Made by a program: the position numbers and the translations under genes. This document shows, one piece after another, positions 35,187 through 43,932 of a stretch of DNA of 64,000 bases; position 1 is the stretch's first letter, and each line of letters begins with the position of its first letter. The notes under the pieces are model-generated. The model was not told where the DNA came from. It searched no databases and was given only the letters and a program-made list of their open reading frames with translations. Source of the stretch: Candidatus Koribacter versatilis Ellin345 (lineage in GTDB: Bacteria > Acidobacteriota > Terriglobia > Terriglobales > Acidobacteriaceae); contig NC_008009.1 of the NCBI RefSeq assembly GCF_000014005.1, positions 5,572,501-5,636,500 of the forward strand, written 5' to 3'.

Positions 35187-36116
35187 TTATTTTCCAAGCG
35201 GCACAAATTCGTCCTTCAATTCACCGTTGGGAGCAACGGTAAAGATGTCGAATCCCAGCTCTCCTCCCCACGTCAGCCAGCTCGTCGCCGAAGCCACGTG
35301 CCACCGAATGCCGCAGTACTCGTATTCATCGTGGTGGTGCCAGTGTCCGACCAGCATGTCATGAATGCCGAGCCGCTTCAGCAACTCGCATTCCCGCTGG
35401 CGATCGGCTTCCGGGATGAACCAGTAAGCCCGCGCATCGGGCGGAAAATTGCCGTTCCGCGCAATCGGGATGTGCTGCATGCCGATCACGACCAAGTGGT
35501 CGTCGCCGTCGCTGTCGTGATCCCGTTTCTCGCCTTTCCGCTTGTCTTTGTCGCGGTCATTTTTGTCTTTATCCCGATCGGAAGGTGGTCTTCCCGCGGA
35601 CTCTTCCAGCCAACGCATCATCTTTGCTTTTGCTTCGCGTGCTTCGTCGCCGGGTGCCGGGACCGAGGCCTTTGCCGCGTCGTAGTTGTCGTAATTGCCA
35701 AACACTTCAGAGTCGAGCCCGTAGATGACAACGTTTTTCACACGCACTGTGTAGAAGTCGTCGCCAAACACTCTGCGATAACGATCGAAGTCGTTTGCAT
35801 GAATATCGTGATTGCCGGGAATGTAGTACACCGGTGCTTTGAGACGGCCGAGGATTTCGCGGGCCTCATCCCAGTCGCTGGGTTTTTCGCCGATGTCCCC
35901 GGTGACCACGACCGCGTCCACTCCGCGGTCATTGATCATTTGCACCGCGTGCCGAAGGTTATCGGCCGCTTGCGGTGCGCGCGCGAGTCCAAGATGCAAA
36001 TCGCTCAATTGAGCGATGCGAACGTTCTGAGCGAATGCAGTGGAACAGAGAAAAATGAAAATGCCGAGCAGCTTGCGTAGTCTCACGTATCGTCCCATTT
36101 TTTTGGAGCAGCGCAA
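35187..36116 (-). CDS. Secreted metallophosphoesterase with a charged insertion
   Basis: A 309-aa protein (303 aa from the ATG at 36098) with a signal peptide ending at STAFAQ. Calcineurin-like metal motifs are in order: QLSDLHLG, VVTGDIGE, PGNHDIHAND, GMQHIPI and GHWHHHDEY. Between the GNHD and GMQH blocks lies a highly charged run of about 28 residues rich in Asp-Lys and Arg-Asp pairs (near 35500-35585). This is not part of the fold and looks like a flexible loop. The substrate, perhaps a phosphodiester, is unknown. Confidence 0.87.
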   Translation of the reverse strand: MRCSKKMGRYVRLRKLLGIFIFLCSTAFAQNVRIAQLSDLHLGLARAPQAADNLRHAVQMINDRGVDAVVVTGDIGEKPSDWDEAREILGRLKAPVYYIPGNHDIHANDFDRYRRVFGDDFYTVRVKNVVIYGLDSEVFGNYDNYDAAKASVPAPGDEAREAKAKMMRWLEESAGRPPSDRDKDKNDRDKDKRKGEKRDHDSDGDDHLVVIGMQHIPIARNGNFPPDARAYWFIPEADRQRECELLKRLGIHDMLVGHWHHHDEYEYCGIRWHVASATSWLTWGGELGFDIFTVAPNGELKDEFVPLGK

Positions 36117-36153
36117 CTTAGTTGGATGCGAATTGCGCCGTTTGCGTTGAGAC

Positions 36154-36738
36154 CTACTCCTTGATACGGAAGCTCTTCAGGATCTCCTCGACCTGCTTCT
36201 GGTACTTTGGTGCGTCCGCGGCAAGCGCTTTATACACGATGGTGTAGAACATGCCATCGCCGCCGTCCATCGCAACGATGGTCTCGTTCCAGCGCTGGCT
36301 GTTTTCGTTATAGCGGACCTCGATCAATTGCGCGGAACGTCCTGCCAATATCTCTTCCGAACGGCGCGCCGTTTCCATCGCTTCGGTCTGCTGCGCCATT
36401 TTCCCGACGAGTGTGGTCACCAGGTCTTCCACCGTTGGCGGGTTCTTGCCCTCTTCGGTTGGGATCTCGACTGCCGCCACCGTTACGTTCGCCCAAGTTG
36501 CCTGGTCGCCCGCCTGCTGCGGTGCAACCACCGCCCCGTAGCCTTCATAGACCTGCCCGAGCATCTTCCAACTTAACGGAAAGTCGAAACAATAGCCGAG
36601 GTCCTGGTTGCAGAAATACGACATCCCCGGCTTGGTCGGCCCCGCGCTCGGCTTCTTCGTTGGCGGAGTGGCGGGAGTTTTCGCAGCCTGCGGAAACGCG
36701 AGGGTCGAACAAAGCAGTAAGAGTGCGGCAATGCGCAT
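36154..36738 (-). CDS. Secreted protein, unknown
   Basis: A 194-aa protein from the ATG at 36738 with a signal peptide (RIAALLLLCSTLAFPQA) and a Thr/Pro/Lys-rich linker. The mature part (YFCNQDLGYCFDFPLSWKML) has two cysteines seven residues apart and resembles PsbP-like or DUF1795-type folds in its YCFDFPLSWK start, but I do not claim the family. It sits between panB and the metallophosphoesterase on the same strand. Confidence 0.65.
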   Translation of the reverse strand: MRIAALLLLCSTLAFPQAAKTPATPPTKKPSAGPTKPGMSYFCNQDLGYCFDFPLSWKMLGQVYEGYGAVVAPQQAGDQATWANVTVAAVEIPTEEGKNPPTVEDLVTTLVGKMAQQTEAMETARRSEEILAGRSAQLIEVRYNENSQRWNETIVAMDGGDGMFYTIVYKALAADAPKYQKQVEEILKSFRIKE

Positions 36739-36756
36739 GGATATATAGGGTAAAGC

Positions 36757-36797
36757 AAAATGCCCCACTCTACGGACGAACCCGCCAGAATGGGGCA
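36757..36797 (-). terminator. Terminator after panB
   Basis: tgcccca and tggggca pair (7 bp, plus a further tct/aga) around a loop of about 23 nt. On the minus strand the stem is followed by ttttgcttt. It lies just past the panB stop, so the downstream genes probably have their own promoter. Confidence 0.55.
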
Positions 36798-36819
36798 CTC
36801 GAATTTCCGAACGATGCTG

Positions 36820-37707
36820 CTACTTCCGCATTGCGTGCTTGCGATTCTGCACCATCTCCAGCGTCGCCTGCGCTTCTTTCGGCAGGTGATACGACTCGTC
36901 ATCGCTGGGATAGCTGCCCGTCTTCACGTCGTCGCGAAACGCTTTCACTGCGCCAGTAATCAATTCCGCTGCATCCGCGTAGCGACGCACGAACTTAGCC
37001 GGAGGTGCAAACGTCAGGTTCAGGATGTCGTGAAACACCAGCACCTGGCCGTCGCAATCCGGCCCTGCGCCAATGCCAATCGTTGGCGTCTCGACCTCAG
37101 CTGTGATCATCGCCGCTACTTCGCGCGGAATACCCTCGAGCACCAGCGCGACAACGCCGGCACGATCAAGCGCCGTTGCATCGCGCATGAGTTGCTCGAT
37201 GTCCCGAATCGTTTTGCCCTGCACCTTATAGCCGCCCATGCGATGCACCGACTGCGGTGTCAGGCCAATGTGCCCAACCACCGGAACTTCCGCGTCCAGC
37301 AGCCGATCGATCAAAGCAGCGCGGTTCTCGCCGCCTTCGATCTTCACCGCCTCCGCGCCGCCTTCCTTGATGAAGCGTGCTGCGTTGCGCACCGATTCGC
37401 GCCCACCAACGTGGTACGACGCATACGGCATATCTGCGATCAGGAACGCATGACGCACCGCGCGTCGAACTGCCCGCGTGTGGTGCAGCATCTCGTCCAT
37501 GGTGACCGGCAGCGTGTTCTCGTAGCCCAGCATGGTCTGGGCAAGCGAATCGCCCACCAGGATCATGTCAATCCCGGCTTCATCCACCAGGCGCGCAGTG
37601 GAGTAGTCGTAGGCGGTCAGGCAAGTAATTGGATCGTGCTTGGATTTCTTGTCGAGAAGTGTCGACGACGTGACTTTAGAACGGAAGTCGCCCGTGGCAA
37701 TGCTCAT
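36820..37707 (-). CDS. panB: 3-methyl-2-oxobutanoate hydroxymethyltransferase
   Basis: A 295-aa enzyme making ketopantoate with methylene-THF, the first step of pantothenate synthesis. The ATG at 37707 has GGAGG at 5 nt; the frame to 37773 lacks one. ITCLTAYDYSTARLVDEAG, ILVGDSLAQTMLGYENTLPVTMDEML with metal-binding Asp, AVKIEGG, HIGLTPQSVHRMGGYKVQG, and IGIGAGPDCDGQVLVFHDIL are all present. The C-terminal extension is slightly long for the family. Confidence 0.96.
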   Translation of the reverse strand: MSIATGDFRSKVTSSTLLDKKSKHDPITCLTAYDYSTARLVDEAGIDMILVGDSLAQTMLGYENTLPVTMDEMLHHTRAVRRAVRHAFLIADMPYASYHVGGRESVRNAARFIKEGGAEAVKIEGGENRAALIDRLLDAEVPVVGHIGLTPQSVHRMGGYKVQGKTIRDIEQLMRDATALDRAGVVALVLEGIPREVAAMITAEVETPTIGIGAGPDCDGQVLVFHDILNLTFAPPAKFVRRYADAAELITGAVKAFRDDVKTGSYPSDDESYHLPKEAQATLEMVQNRKHAMRK

Positions 37708-37886
37708 TGTGCCTCCAGTGCAGTTCCGCATCTGCGGATACCACCTGATGGGCCCGTCTTTGGAATGGGCCAAGAGGAGTCTACTCCCGCTGGCTCTCCG
37801 CTACAACAGGCTTACTGGCTCAGATGACTGCGAACCCCGGCAGGATTCGCGAAAGAGACTAAATCGCGAGAGGTCGCCGGCAAATA

Positions 37887-40292
37887 CTACTTAGCGGTGA
37901 CGTACACCGTGCTCTTCGCAATCGAGCTGTCTTTGTTGATCGCCTGCGCTGTAATCCGGTGTTGGCCCGTCCCCAGCGAAACGACGGTTAGGATCGTGCT
38001 GCCGGAAACCTGCGCCTTTCTCACGCCATCCACGTACACCTGCATGTACGCCACCGGGCTGGAACTCCCGAGAGCCGTTGCGCTGACGCCGGCCTTTGCC
38101 GTCACTAGCGATCCGTCCAAAGGCAAGAGCACGATCACCTTGGTAGCCGAAGACGTTCCATACACGTTGAACTTCGCCACGAACGCATCCGTGCTGTTGC
38201 TGTTCGAACGATAACTCGGTTCCGCCGCGCTGCTGGTCGTCTTCAGCCCCGCGCTGGTGCGCCCCGTGATGTAGAACCCGCCGTTGTTGTCCACGGCGAT
38301 GCCATTGCCTATGTTCCCCGGGAAGTAGTTATTGCTGGCGTCGCTCGCGCCGAAGTAGCTCGAATACAACAATCCCGAGCCCGTCGCGTTCACCTTCGTC
38401 ACCACCGCCTGCGTCAGGCAGCCACTCGGTCCCTGGTGGCACGTGCCCTGCACGGCCGTGCTCGTCGCCGGATATTGGCTCCCATCCGAATAGCCAGTAA
38501 CGTGCGCATAGTGGCTCTTGTCCACAGCAATCGAACTGAACGACACATTTGCCGCGCCGCGAATGTACGTCGAATAAATCAGCGCCTTGCCCATCGGACT
38601 AAGCTTCGTGACGAATCCCTTGCGGTAGCCGTTGTTGCTCGCCGTTGTCTGATACGCGCTCGAAGTCGTGGGAAAGTCGCCATCCGTGCCACCCGCGATG
38701 TACGCATATCCCGAAGAATCCAGCGCGACCGCGTTCGCAAAATCAGCTAGAGAACCGCCAAGGAACGTGGAATACACGATCCCACTTCCGCTCGCGTTGA
38801 GGCGCGTCACGAATCCATCTACCACACCGCCGAACGTCGATCCCACCTCACCGCTTGTTACCGGATAAGCGCTGTCCTGCGTATGCCCCACAATGTAAGC
38901 TTCGCCCGCGGTGTTCACCGCGATGCCCGCACCGTAATCGCATCCGTGGCCGACATACGTCGAGTACACCAGCGCCGATCCCGTCGCATTTACTTTCGTG
39001 ACCACTTGTGCCTGGCCGTCAGCAAACTGTTCGTACGGACACTGGTCTGTGCCTGCCGTCTTCTGATATGCGGCGCCTGATACCGGGAATCCGCCCGCGG
39101 TGTTCGTGAGCACATAAGCATTTCCCCCGCCGTCCACCGCAATTCCCGACGCCGTAGAATCGTTCGTGCCAGTCAGATACGTCGAGTAGAGCAGGTCGGT
39201 GCCATCCGCGCTGAGCTTTGCAACGAACACACTGTTGTTCAGCACATTTGCATTTTGCGTGCGCTGATAAGCGCCCGCTGTCGTCGGAAACGCCGCCTGT
39301 CCATGCAGTCCGGAACCAGTTTGCCCCGTGACGTACGCGTTGCCTGCGCCATCAATCGCGATCCCCCAGGCAATGTCCTGTCCGCCGCCTCCAAGATAAG
39401 TGGCATACACGTAGCCCGTGCCCTGCGGATTGATCTTCGCCACGAAGGCATCGTCATTCCCACGCGACGACGGCTGCATCGCCTCGCTCGTCACTGGAAA
39501 ATTGGTAGATGACGCCACTCCTGCGATGTAGGCGTTCCCCGCCGCATCCACCGCGATTGCGTTGCCAACATCGCCCGTCTCACCACCGTTGCCGCCGACG
39601 TACGTTGAATAAACCATCACCGGGTCAATCACGAGATCGTGCGAATGGTCATACGCACCGACGTGAAACCGGATCATCGAACCCGCAATTTCATATTTCG
39701 CCTCTACCGCGTGGCGTTTGCCGTCAATCTCCTGGTAAGCCACCGGCGCATGCCAATGCACTTCGGCAGCGCCCGCTGTCATCGTGAGCTGACCATCGCG
39801 GTTCAGCCGAAGCTCAGCGTCCTTCGCCGCAAACCCAATCTGCTTTGCATCCGCGTCGGGGTGCACCACGAAGTCGTATTCCAGCTGGCGATGGTTGCCG
39901 TAGTAAACCAGGTCCACGCCCGGATACACCGAGCTCATCCTCACCCGCGCATAGGTCGGAACCCCTCGCAGCCAACTCGAACGATCGGCGCCACGCAGGT
40001 AATTCACTTTGCCCGTCAATGGCTCTTCGCCACGGATTGCGCTGGGAGCTTGCCCGCCCGCGACTTGTAACGCGAGCCGGTCGGAACCCATCTGCAGAAC
40101 TGTCGTGTTCTGCGACAAATAGATTCCGTATCCCTTTCCATGCGACAAGAAGCGCACCGCCGGATCGGATTGCCCAAGATTGGGCTCGAAGCTGAGTGGC
40201 AGATCAATGCCCTGGGCGAGGGCCGGCAAAGTGAAAGACACGAGGAGACACAAGCTGGCAAGCAGCAGGCGAAGCGACGAGTGGCGGGGCAT
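37887..40292 (-). CDS. Secreted SBBP-repeat beta-propeller protein
   Basis: An 801-aa protein from the ATG at 40292 (AAAGG at 6-7 nt upstream). The signal peptide is LLLASLCLLVSFTLPALAQ. The N-terminal domain (SFEPNLGQSDPAVRFLSHG) matches the domain that precedes SBBP repeats (DUF7948-like). About seven or eight SBBP units follow, each with the pattern YSTYLGG-GNAIAVDAAGNAYIAG-FPVT. A last Ig-like domain (residues 705-800) ends in TAKK-like beta strands. A surface-exposed structural or adhesion role is inferred; these are abundant in acidobacteria. Confidence 0.9.
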   Translation of the reverse strand: MPRHSSLRLLLASLCLLVSFTLPALAQGIDLPLSFEPNLGQSDPAVRFLSHGKGYGIYLSQNTTVLQMGSDRLALQVAGGQAPSAIRGEEPLTGKVNYLRGADRSSWLRGVPTYARVRMSSVYPGVDLVYYGNHRQLEYDFVVHPDADAKQIGFAAKDAELRLNRDGQLTMTAGAAEVHWHAPVAYQEIDGKRHAVEAKYEIAGSMIRFHVGAYDHSHDLVIDPVMVYSTYVGGNGGETGDVGNAIAVDAAGNAYIAGVASSTNFPVTSEAMQPSSRGNDDAFVAKINPQGTGYVYATYLGGGGQDIAWGIAIDGAGNAYVTGQTGSGLHGQAAFPTTAGAYQRTQNANVLNNSVFVAKLSADGTDLLYSTYLTGTNDSTASGIAVDGGGNAYVLTNTAGGFPVSGAAYQKTAGTDQCPYEQFADGQAQVVTKVNATGSALVYSTYVGHGCDYGAGIAVNTAGEAYIVGHTQDSAYPVTSGEVGSTFGGVVDGFVTRLNASGSGIVYSTFLGGSLADFANAVALDSSGYAYIAGGTDGDFPTTSSAYQTTASNNGYRKGFVTKLSPMGKALIYSTYIRGAANVSFSSIAVDKSHYAHVTGYSDGSQYPATSTAVQGTCHQGPSGCLTQAVVTKVNATGSGLLYSSYFGASDASNNYFPGNIGNGIAVDNNGGFYITGRTSAGLKTTSSAAEPSYRSNSNSTDAFVAKFNVYGTSSATKVIVLLPLDGSLVTAKAGVSATALGSSSPVAYMQVYVDGVRKAQVSGSTILTVVSLGTGQHRITAQAINKDSSIAKSTVYVTAK

Positions 40293-40528
40293 GGGGAACC
40301 TTTTTTGCCGAGAACTCACTTCGTTTGAGATGTCGGCGTATGTACCGGACGTTGCAATTCACTTGCCGCAGCTACTCAGGGCGAAATTGCTGAATTCGTC
40401 CCACCTGCCGAAAGATTCGGCTACTCTGCGCAGAAATGTGGAACCCCACGCCACACTGTGGGTGTTGTTCAACAATCCTTCAGGGCAAACCACGTATCTC
40501 CGCGCAACCTGCTCTGTAAATTTTTGCC

Positions 40529-41194
40529 TTAATCCGCGTTCGCCGCGTCCTGCCCGAGCGGCAGGAAATATTGTGTTCCGCGAATGGGTTCCGAGACCCG
40601 CCGGAGCAGCGCCTGCAGGTCCTCGCTCCGCTCCACAAAATCAATGTCGGAGGTATTCACGATCAGCAGGTCCGACGCCGAGTAGTGAAAGAAGAAGTGC
40701 TCGTACGCCTGGTTCACGGCCTCGATGTACTCCTCACTCACCTTGACCTCGCCCGGCGCATTTTTCTTTTTCAGCCGCTTCTTCAGCACCTCGGTCGAGG
40801 CCTGCAGATAAATTACCAGGTCGGGAACCGGAATCTCCTGGTGAAAGAGTTTGTAGTAGCGGTCATAAACATCGAACTCCATATCGTCGAGGTTCAACGA
40901 GGCAAAAATCTTGTCCTTCTCGAAAATGTAGTCCGAGACGATGACTTTGTTCGGGTTCTTCGGCAGGGCGAGCGCCCGCAACTGCTCGTAGCGCTTAATA
41001 AGAAAAGCCATCTGCGCCTGGAAGGCTGCGCCCCGTTCGCCCTCATAAAAAGAGCGGAGGAACTTATTGTCCTCGGGCTCCGAAATGCGCTGCGCGCGCA
41101 GAGTCTCCGCGACAACCTTCGCCAGCGTGCTCTTACCGACACGGATGGGACCTTCGACTGCGATATACCGGGGAGGTTCGAAAAGCTTCGCCAT
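40529..41194 (-). CDS. Deoxynucleoside kinase (dGK/dAK type)
   Basis: A 221-aa kinase of the deoxyadenosine/deoxyguanosine kinase family, which phosphorylates salvaged deoxynucleosides. Walker A is GPIRVGKST (residues 15-23). VSDYIFEKDKIFASLNL matches the ERS/DY region that holds catalytic and lid contacts, and VIYLQASTEVLKKRLKKKN is the LID region. The start context has TACTAT 7 nt before the ATG and no SD. Confidence 0.92.
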   Translation of the reverse strand: MAKLFEPPRYIAVEGPIRVGKSTLAKVVAETLRAQRISEPEDNKFLRSFYEGERGAAFQAQMAFLIKRYEQLRALALPKNPNKVIVSDYIFEKDKIFASLNLDDMEFDVYDRYYKLFHQEIPVPDLVIYLQASTEVLKKRLKKKNAPGEVKVSEEYIEAVNQAYEHFFFHYSASDLLIVNTSDIDFVERSEDLQALLRRVSEPIRGTQYFLPLGQDAANAD

Positions 41195-41201
41195 GGATTA
41201 A

Positions 41202-41207
41202 ATAGTA
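41202..41207 (-). promoter_or_regulatory. Possible -10 box of the deoxynucleoside kinase gene
   Basis: TACTAT ends 7 nt before the ATG on the minus strand. It is one nt longer in spacing than the other leaderless candidates. Confidence 0.35.
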
Positions 41208-41297
41208 GTGCGCAGAATAAACCCGCAGCCGCGACGTGGCAATGTGCCGCTCCGGAAGTTTTCCTCAGCCCCGCAAACCTCGATAAAATCAAAGCTG

Positions 41298-42020
41298 ATG
41301 CTGGCTCCATTCATCGGATTAGGAGCGCTCGGCCTCGCGAGCGCCGCCGGATACCACACCATGGGTCCGACCTCGCAGCTCTATGGCCGCAACTTCGTCG
41401 GCCTGCCGAAGGGCACAAAAAAACTCGCACTCACCTACGATGACGGCCCCAACGATCCATATACCGAAAGCATCCTCAATGTTTTGGATATACATGACGT
41501 CAAGGCCACCTTCTTCCTCATCGGCCGTTATGTCCGCCAACGCCCCGATCTCGTCCGACGCCAGGTAGTCCTCGGCCACGCCATCGGCAATCACACGTGG
41601 GACCACCCCAACCTCATCTTCTCCACGCCGCATTCGTTGCGCTCACAACTCGGAAAGACCTCGCAGGAGATCTTCGATGCCTGCGGCCAGAAGCCCACGC
41701 TTTTCCGTCCGCCCTTCGGTGGCCGTCGCCCTGGCGTAATCCAGACCGCGAGTTCGATGGGCATGACCGCCGTCATGTGGAATGTGACCTGTTACGACTG
41801 GAGCGCTACTTCCAACGAGAAAATCGAGGCGCACGCCGCCCGCCAGATTCGCGGCGGCGATGTCATCCTCCTCCACGATGGAGGTCACAAATTCTTCGGC
41901 GCCGATCGCAACTGGACCGTCAAAGCGACGGACAATTTGATCCGGCGGTATAAGGACGAGGGGTATGAGTTTGTGACGGTGCCGGAGATGCTCAGCGAAG
42001 GGATAGTCCACAGACTATGA
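41298..42020 (+). CDS. Polysaccharide deacetylase (NodB-like, CE4)
   Basis: A 240-aa protein from the ATG at 41298, with an N-terminal hydrophobic segment (LAPFIGLGALGLASAAG). The catalytic motif is LALTYDDGP (Asp48, Asp49). GNHTWDH gives the metal-binding His99 and His103. RPPFGGRRPGVI and VILLHDGG complete the CE4 set. It likely removes N-acetyl groups from peptidoglycan or another wall/exopolysaccharide. TAAAAT lies 8 nt before the ATG. The stop overlaps the next gene start by 4 nt. Confidence 0.92.
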   Translation: MLAPFIGLGALGLASAAGYHTMGPTSQLYGRNFVGLPKGTKKLALTYDDGPNDPYTESILNVLDIHDVKATFFLIGRYVRQRPDLVRRQVVLGHAIGNHTWDHPNLIFSTPHSLRSQLGKTSQEIFDACGQKPTLFRPPFGGRRPGVIQTASSMGMTAVMWNVTCYDWSATSNEKIEAHAARQIRGGDVILLHDGGHKFFGADRNWTVKATDNLIRRYKDEGYEFVTVPEMLSEGIVHRL

Positions 42021-42370
42021 AATTCCGTTGGATCTTGCCTTTCTTGTTATTGTCCCCGATCGTTAACGGCCAAGATAAGACCAGTGGGTTCATACCCGCG
42101 TCAGGGTTCGTTCCCGATGCTACGACTGCAATCAAGATCGCTAATGCTGTCCTCGTGCCCGTCTATGGAGAGAAGCAGATCTCCTCGGAACTGCCGCTGC
42201 GGGCAGAACTCGAGCAAGGCACTTGGATCGTCCGAGGAACTTTGAATTGCGCGCCACCACCCGCTCACGACCTGCCTGGAAAAAAGACCCTTTCCTGTGA
42301 GGGAGGTACCGCCGTCGTGCGTATCTCAAAGTCAGATGGAAAAATTCTCTTCATGACGCATTACAAGTAG
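42017..42370 (+). CDS. NTF2-fold immunity-like secreted protein
   Basis: A 117-aa protein from ATG, with a signal peptide ending near IVNGQ. The remainder matches the NTF2-fold immunity family (Imm-NTF2 type): ATTAIKIANAVLVPVYGEKQI, then ELEQGTWIVRGTL, then GGTAVVRISKSDGKILFMTH. Such proteins were named from toxin-immunity loci, but no toxin gene is nearby. It is translationally coupled (ATGA) to the polysaccharide deacetylase. Whether it acts as immunity is uncertain. Confidence 0.75.
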   Translation: MKFRWILPFLLLSPIVNGQDKTSGFIPASGFVPDATTAIKIANAVLVPVYGEKQISSELPLRAELEQGTWIVRGTLNCAPPPAHDLPGKKTLSCEGGTAVVRISKSDGKILFMTHYK

Positions 42371-42386
42371 TGTTACAGGAGCCACC

Positions 42387-42947
42387 ATGAACCTCCCTCG
42401 CCACGCCGTCCTCCTCATCGTTGACGTCCAATCCGGCTTCGAGGACGAAGCCCACTGGGGACCGCGTAACAATCCCGACGCCGAGAAGAACATCGCCCGC
42501 ATGTTGGAAGCTTTCCGCGAGGCTGGGCGACCGGTCATTTTCATCCAGCACATGTCACAGGAACCGAACTCCCCACTGCGCAGTAGTGAGCCCGGCAACG
42601 CCATCCATCCTCTGGTCGCGCCCAAAGGCGAACGCGTCTTCCAGAAGACGGTTCACTCCGCGTGGATCAACACCCCGCTCGAGCGCACCCTTCGTGCCGC
42701 CGCCCAGGACACTCTCGTCGTCTGTGGCCTCACCACCGACCACTGCGTCTCCACCACCACGCGCATGGGTGCCGACATGGGTTTCACCATCTACCTGGTG
42801 GACGACGCCTGCGCCTGTCACGACCGCAAAACCCGCGACGGCCGCACAATTCCCGCAGCACAGGTGCACGAGAGTGAACTCGCAGCTCTGCACAATGAGT
42901 TTGCAACGGTCACAACAACGGATGAAGTTTTACAGGCTGTAACTTAG
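42387..42947 (+). CDS. Isochorismatase-family cysteine hydrolase
   Basis: A 186-aa hydrolase. AGGAG precedes the ATG by 5 nt. The catalytic triad is Asp13 (LLIVDVQSGF), Lys87 (FQKTVHSAW) and Cys120 (CGLTTDHCVSTT), all in place. Members hydrolyse amides such as nicotinamide, ureidoacrylate or isochorismate; this one's substrate is unknown. Confidence 0.92.
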   Translation: MNLPRHAVLLIVDVQSGFEDEAHWGPRNNPDAEKNIARMLEAFREAGRPVIFIQHMSQEPNSPLRSSEPGNAIHPLVAPKGERVFQKTVHSAWINTPLERTLRAAAQDTLVVCGLTTDHCVSTTTRMGADMGFTIYLVDDACACHDRKTRDGRTIPAAQVHESELAALHNEFATVTTTDEVLQAVT

Positions 42948-42955
42948 AGGAACGC

Positions 42956-43360
42956 TTACGCGACGGGCACGTCCGCGTAACGCGGTGGGGCGCTCAGTCC
43001 AAGCGCATTCAACACTTCCGGCCAGCTTTTCACCACATGAACGTTGGGCCGCTTGCCGGCGGTCATTCCCTGGTACATACGCGCTATACCGAAGATATAT
43101 TCGTGCGGCGCCAGGATCACGCCAAGTACATCGCTTTCGAAGACCGGTCGCAGTCCAGCCAGGGACGTAACGAAAGAGCTGTCGAAATCGACGCTCTCGA
43201 TGGCCGAGCAATCATAGACAACCGCTCGCGGTCGAAGTTGCTCTCCAAGACGACGTAACGTCCCCATCAGCACCAGCAATGGCGCAGAATCGACCCTGCC
43301 GACCAGCGTCACTTTCAGCACTTCCGTACGCGAGTCGAATGCAAACGCCGTCTCCATCAT
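42956..43360 (-). CDS. STAS-like protein, copy 1
   Basis: A 134-aa protein with no membrane helix. Its layout is like a STAS domain: a strand with RVDSAPLLVLMGTLRRLG, then PRAVVYDCSAIESVDF, then LGVILAPHEYIFGIARMY. It shares the VFVAP/VILAP-x-x-x-x-x-FGxARM segment and overall layout with the protein at 43454, so the two are paralogues. It may begin at the second ATG, and a TGGAG lies close upstream. Confidence 0.65.
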   Translation of the reverse strand: MMETAFAFDSRTEVLKVTLVGRVDSAPLLVLMGTLRRLGEQLRPRAVVYDCSAIESVDFDSSFVTSLAGLRPVFESDVLGVILAPHEYIFGIARMYQGMTAGKRPNVHVVKSWPEVLNALGLSAPPRYADVPVA

Positions 43361-43412
43361 TGCTCCACATCAAGGAAGGTACGACATCTTCTCGCACCCA
43401 CGCCCAAAAGGA

Positions 43413-43434
43413 AAGGGCACCGCGCGGTGCCCTT
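43413..43434 (-). terminator. Terminator between the two STAS-like genes
   Basis: A perfect palindrome of 22 nt with arms aagggcaccgc and gcggtgccctt. On the minus strand it is followed by ttcctttt. It follows the gene at 43454. A close relative lies at 43885-43914. Confidence 0.75.
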
Positions 43435-43453
43435 CGATTCCCAAAGTAACTCC

Positions 43454-43831
43454 CTATCCTTCCTCAGGAATGCCTAGTTCGGCATAGGCCTCCGCCACAC
43501 TCCGGACCACGAAGATCTCTCCGGAAAGAGCCGCCTCCGCCGCGAGTTCAAACATCCGCGCCATGCCAAACTGCACGTCGCATGGTGCCACAAAAACGAG
43601 ACGCGTACCTTTCGGAAACGCGCCGCTCCCGGCAAGCCGGAGGTTGGTTTGAGACTTTACCGATAAACTGGAAATGCATCCCAAATCAACGATCACATTT
43701 CGCACCGCGTGGCGTTTCATTGCCTCCAAGTCTTCTGCGAACCCTTCCAGTAGCCCCGCATCCGTAAGCTCGCCATCGTAACGGATGTGAAGCAAACCAA
43801 ACTCCTCCCGAATATCAATCGTGTGCGCCAT
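43454..43831 (-). CDS. STAS-like protein, copy 2
   Basis: A 125-aa protein: GLLHIRYDGELTDAGLLEGFAED, RNVIVDLGCISSLSVKSQTNLR, RLVFVAPCDVQFGMARMFELA. This is the same four-element layout as the protein at 42956, with about a quarter of residues identical by eye. A STAS-like regulatory or nucleotide-binding role is inferred. No SD is obvious. Confidence 0.65.
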   Translation of the reverse strand: MAHTIDIREEFGLLHIRYDGELTDAGLLEGFAEDLEAMKRHAVRNVIVDLGCISSLSVKSQTNLRLAGSGAFPKGTRLVFVAPCDVQFGMARMFELAAEAALSGEIFVVRSVAEAYAELGIPEEG

Positions 43832-43884
43832 GACAAAACTGCCTGACTCTGAAATCGGCGACTTTCCGGGAAAGTTTATGAAAC

Positions 43885-43914
43885 ACAGAAGGGCACCATG
43901 CGGTGCCCTTCTGT
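43885..43914. terminator. Terminator after the EF-G2-like gene
   Basis: A 13-bp stem (acagaagggcacc with ggtgcccttctgt) closes a 4-nt loop. The inner 9 bp are the same as in the terminator at 43413. Confidence 0.75.
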
Positions 43915-43932
43915 ATCGAAACTAATAACCCA

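Noticed and set aside
34770-36080. A 436-codon frame antisense to panC and the metallophosphoesterase
   Set aside because: It overlaps two conserved genes and has no SD or family match.
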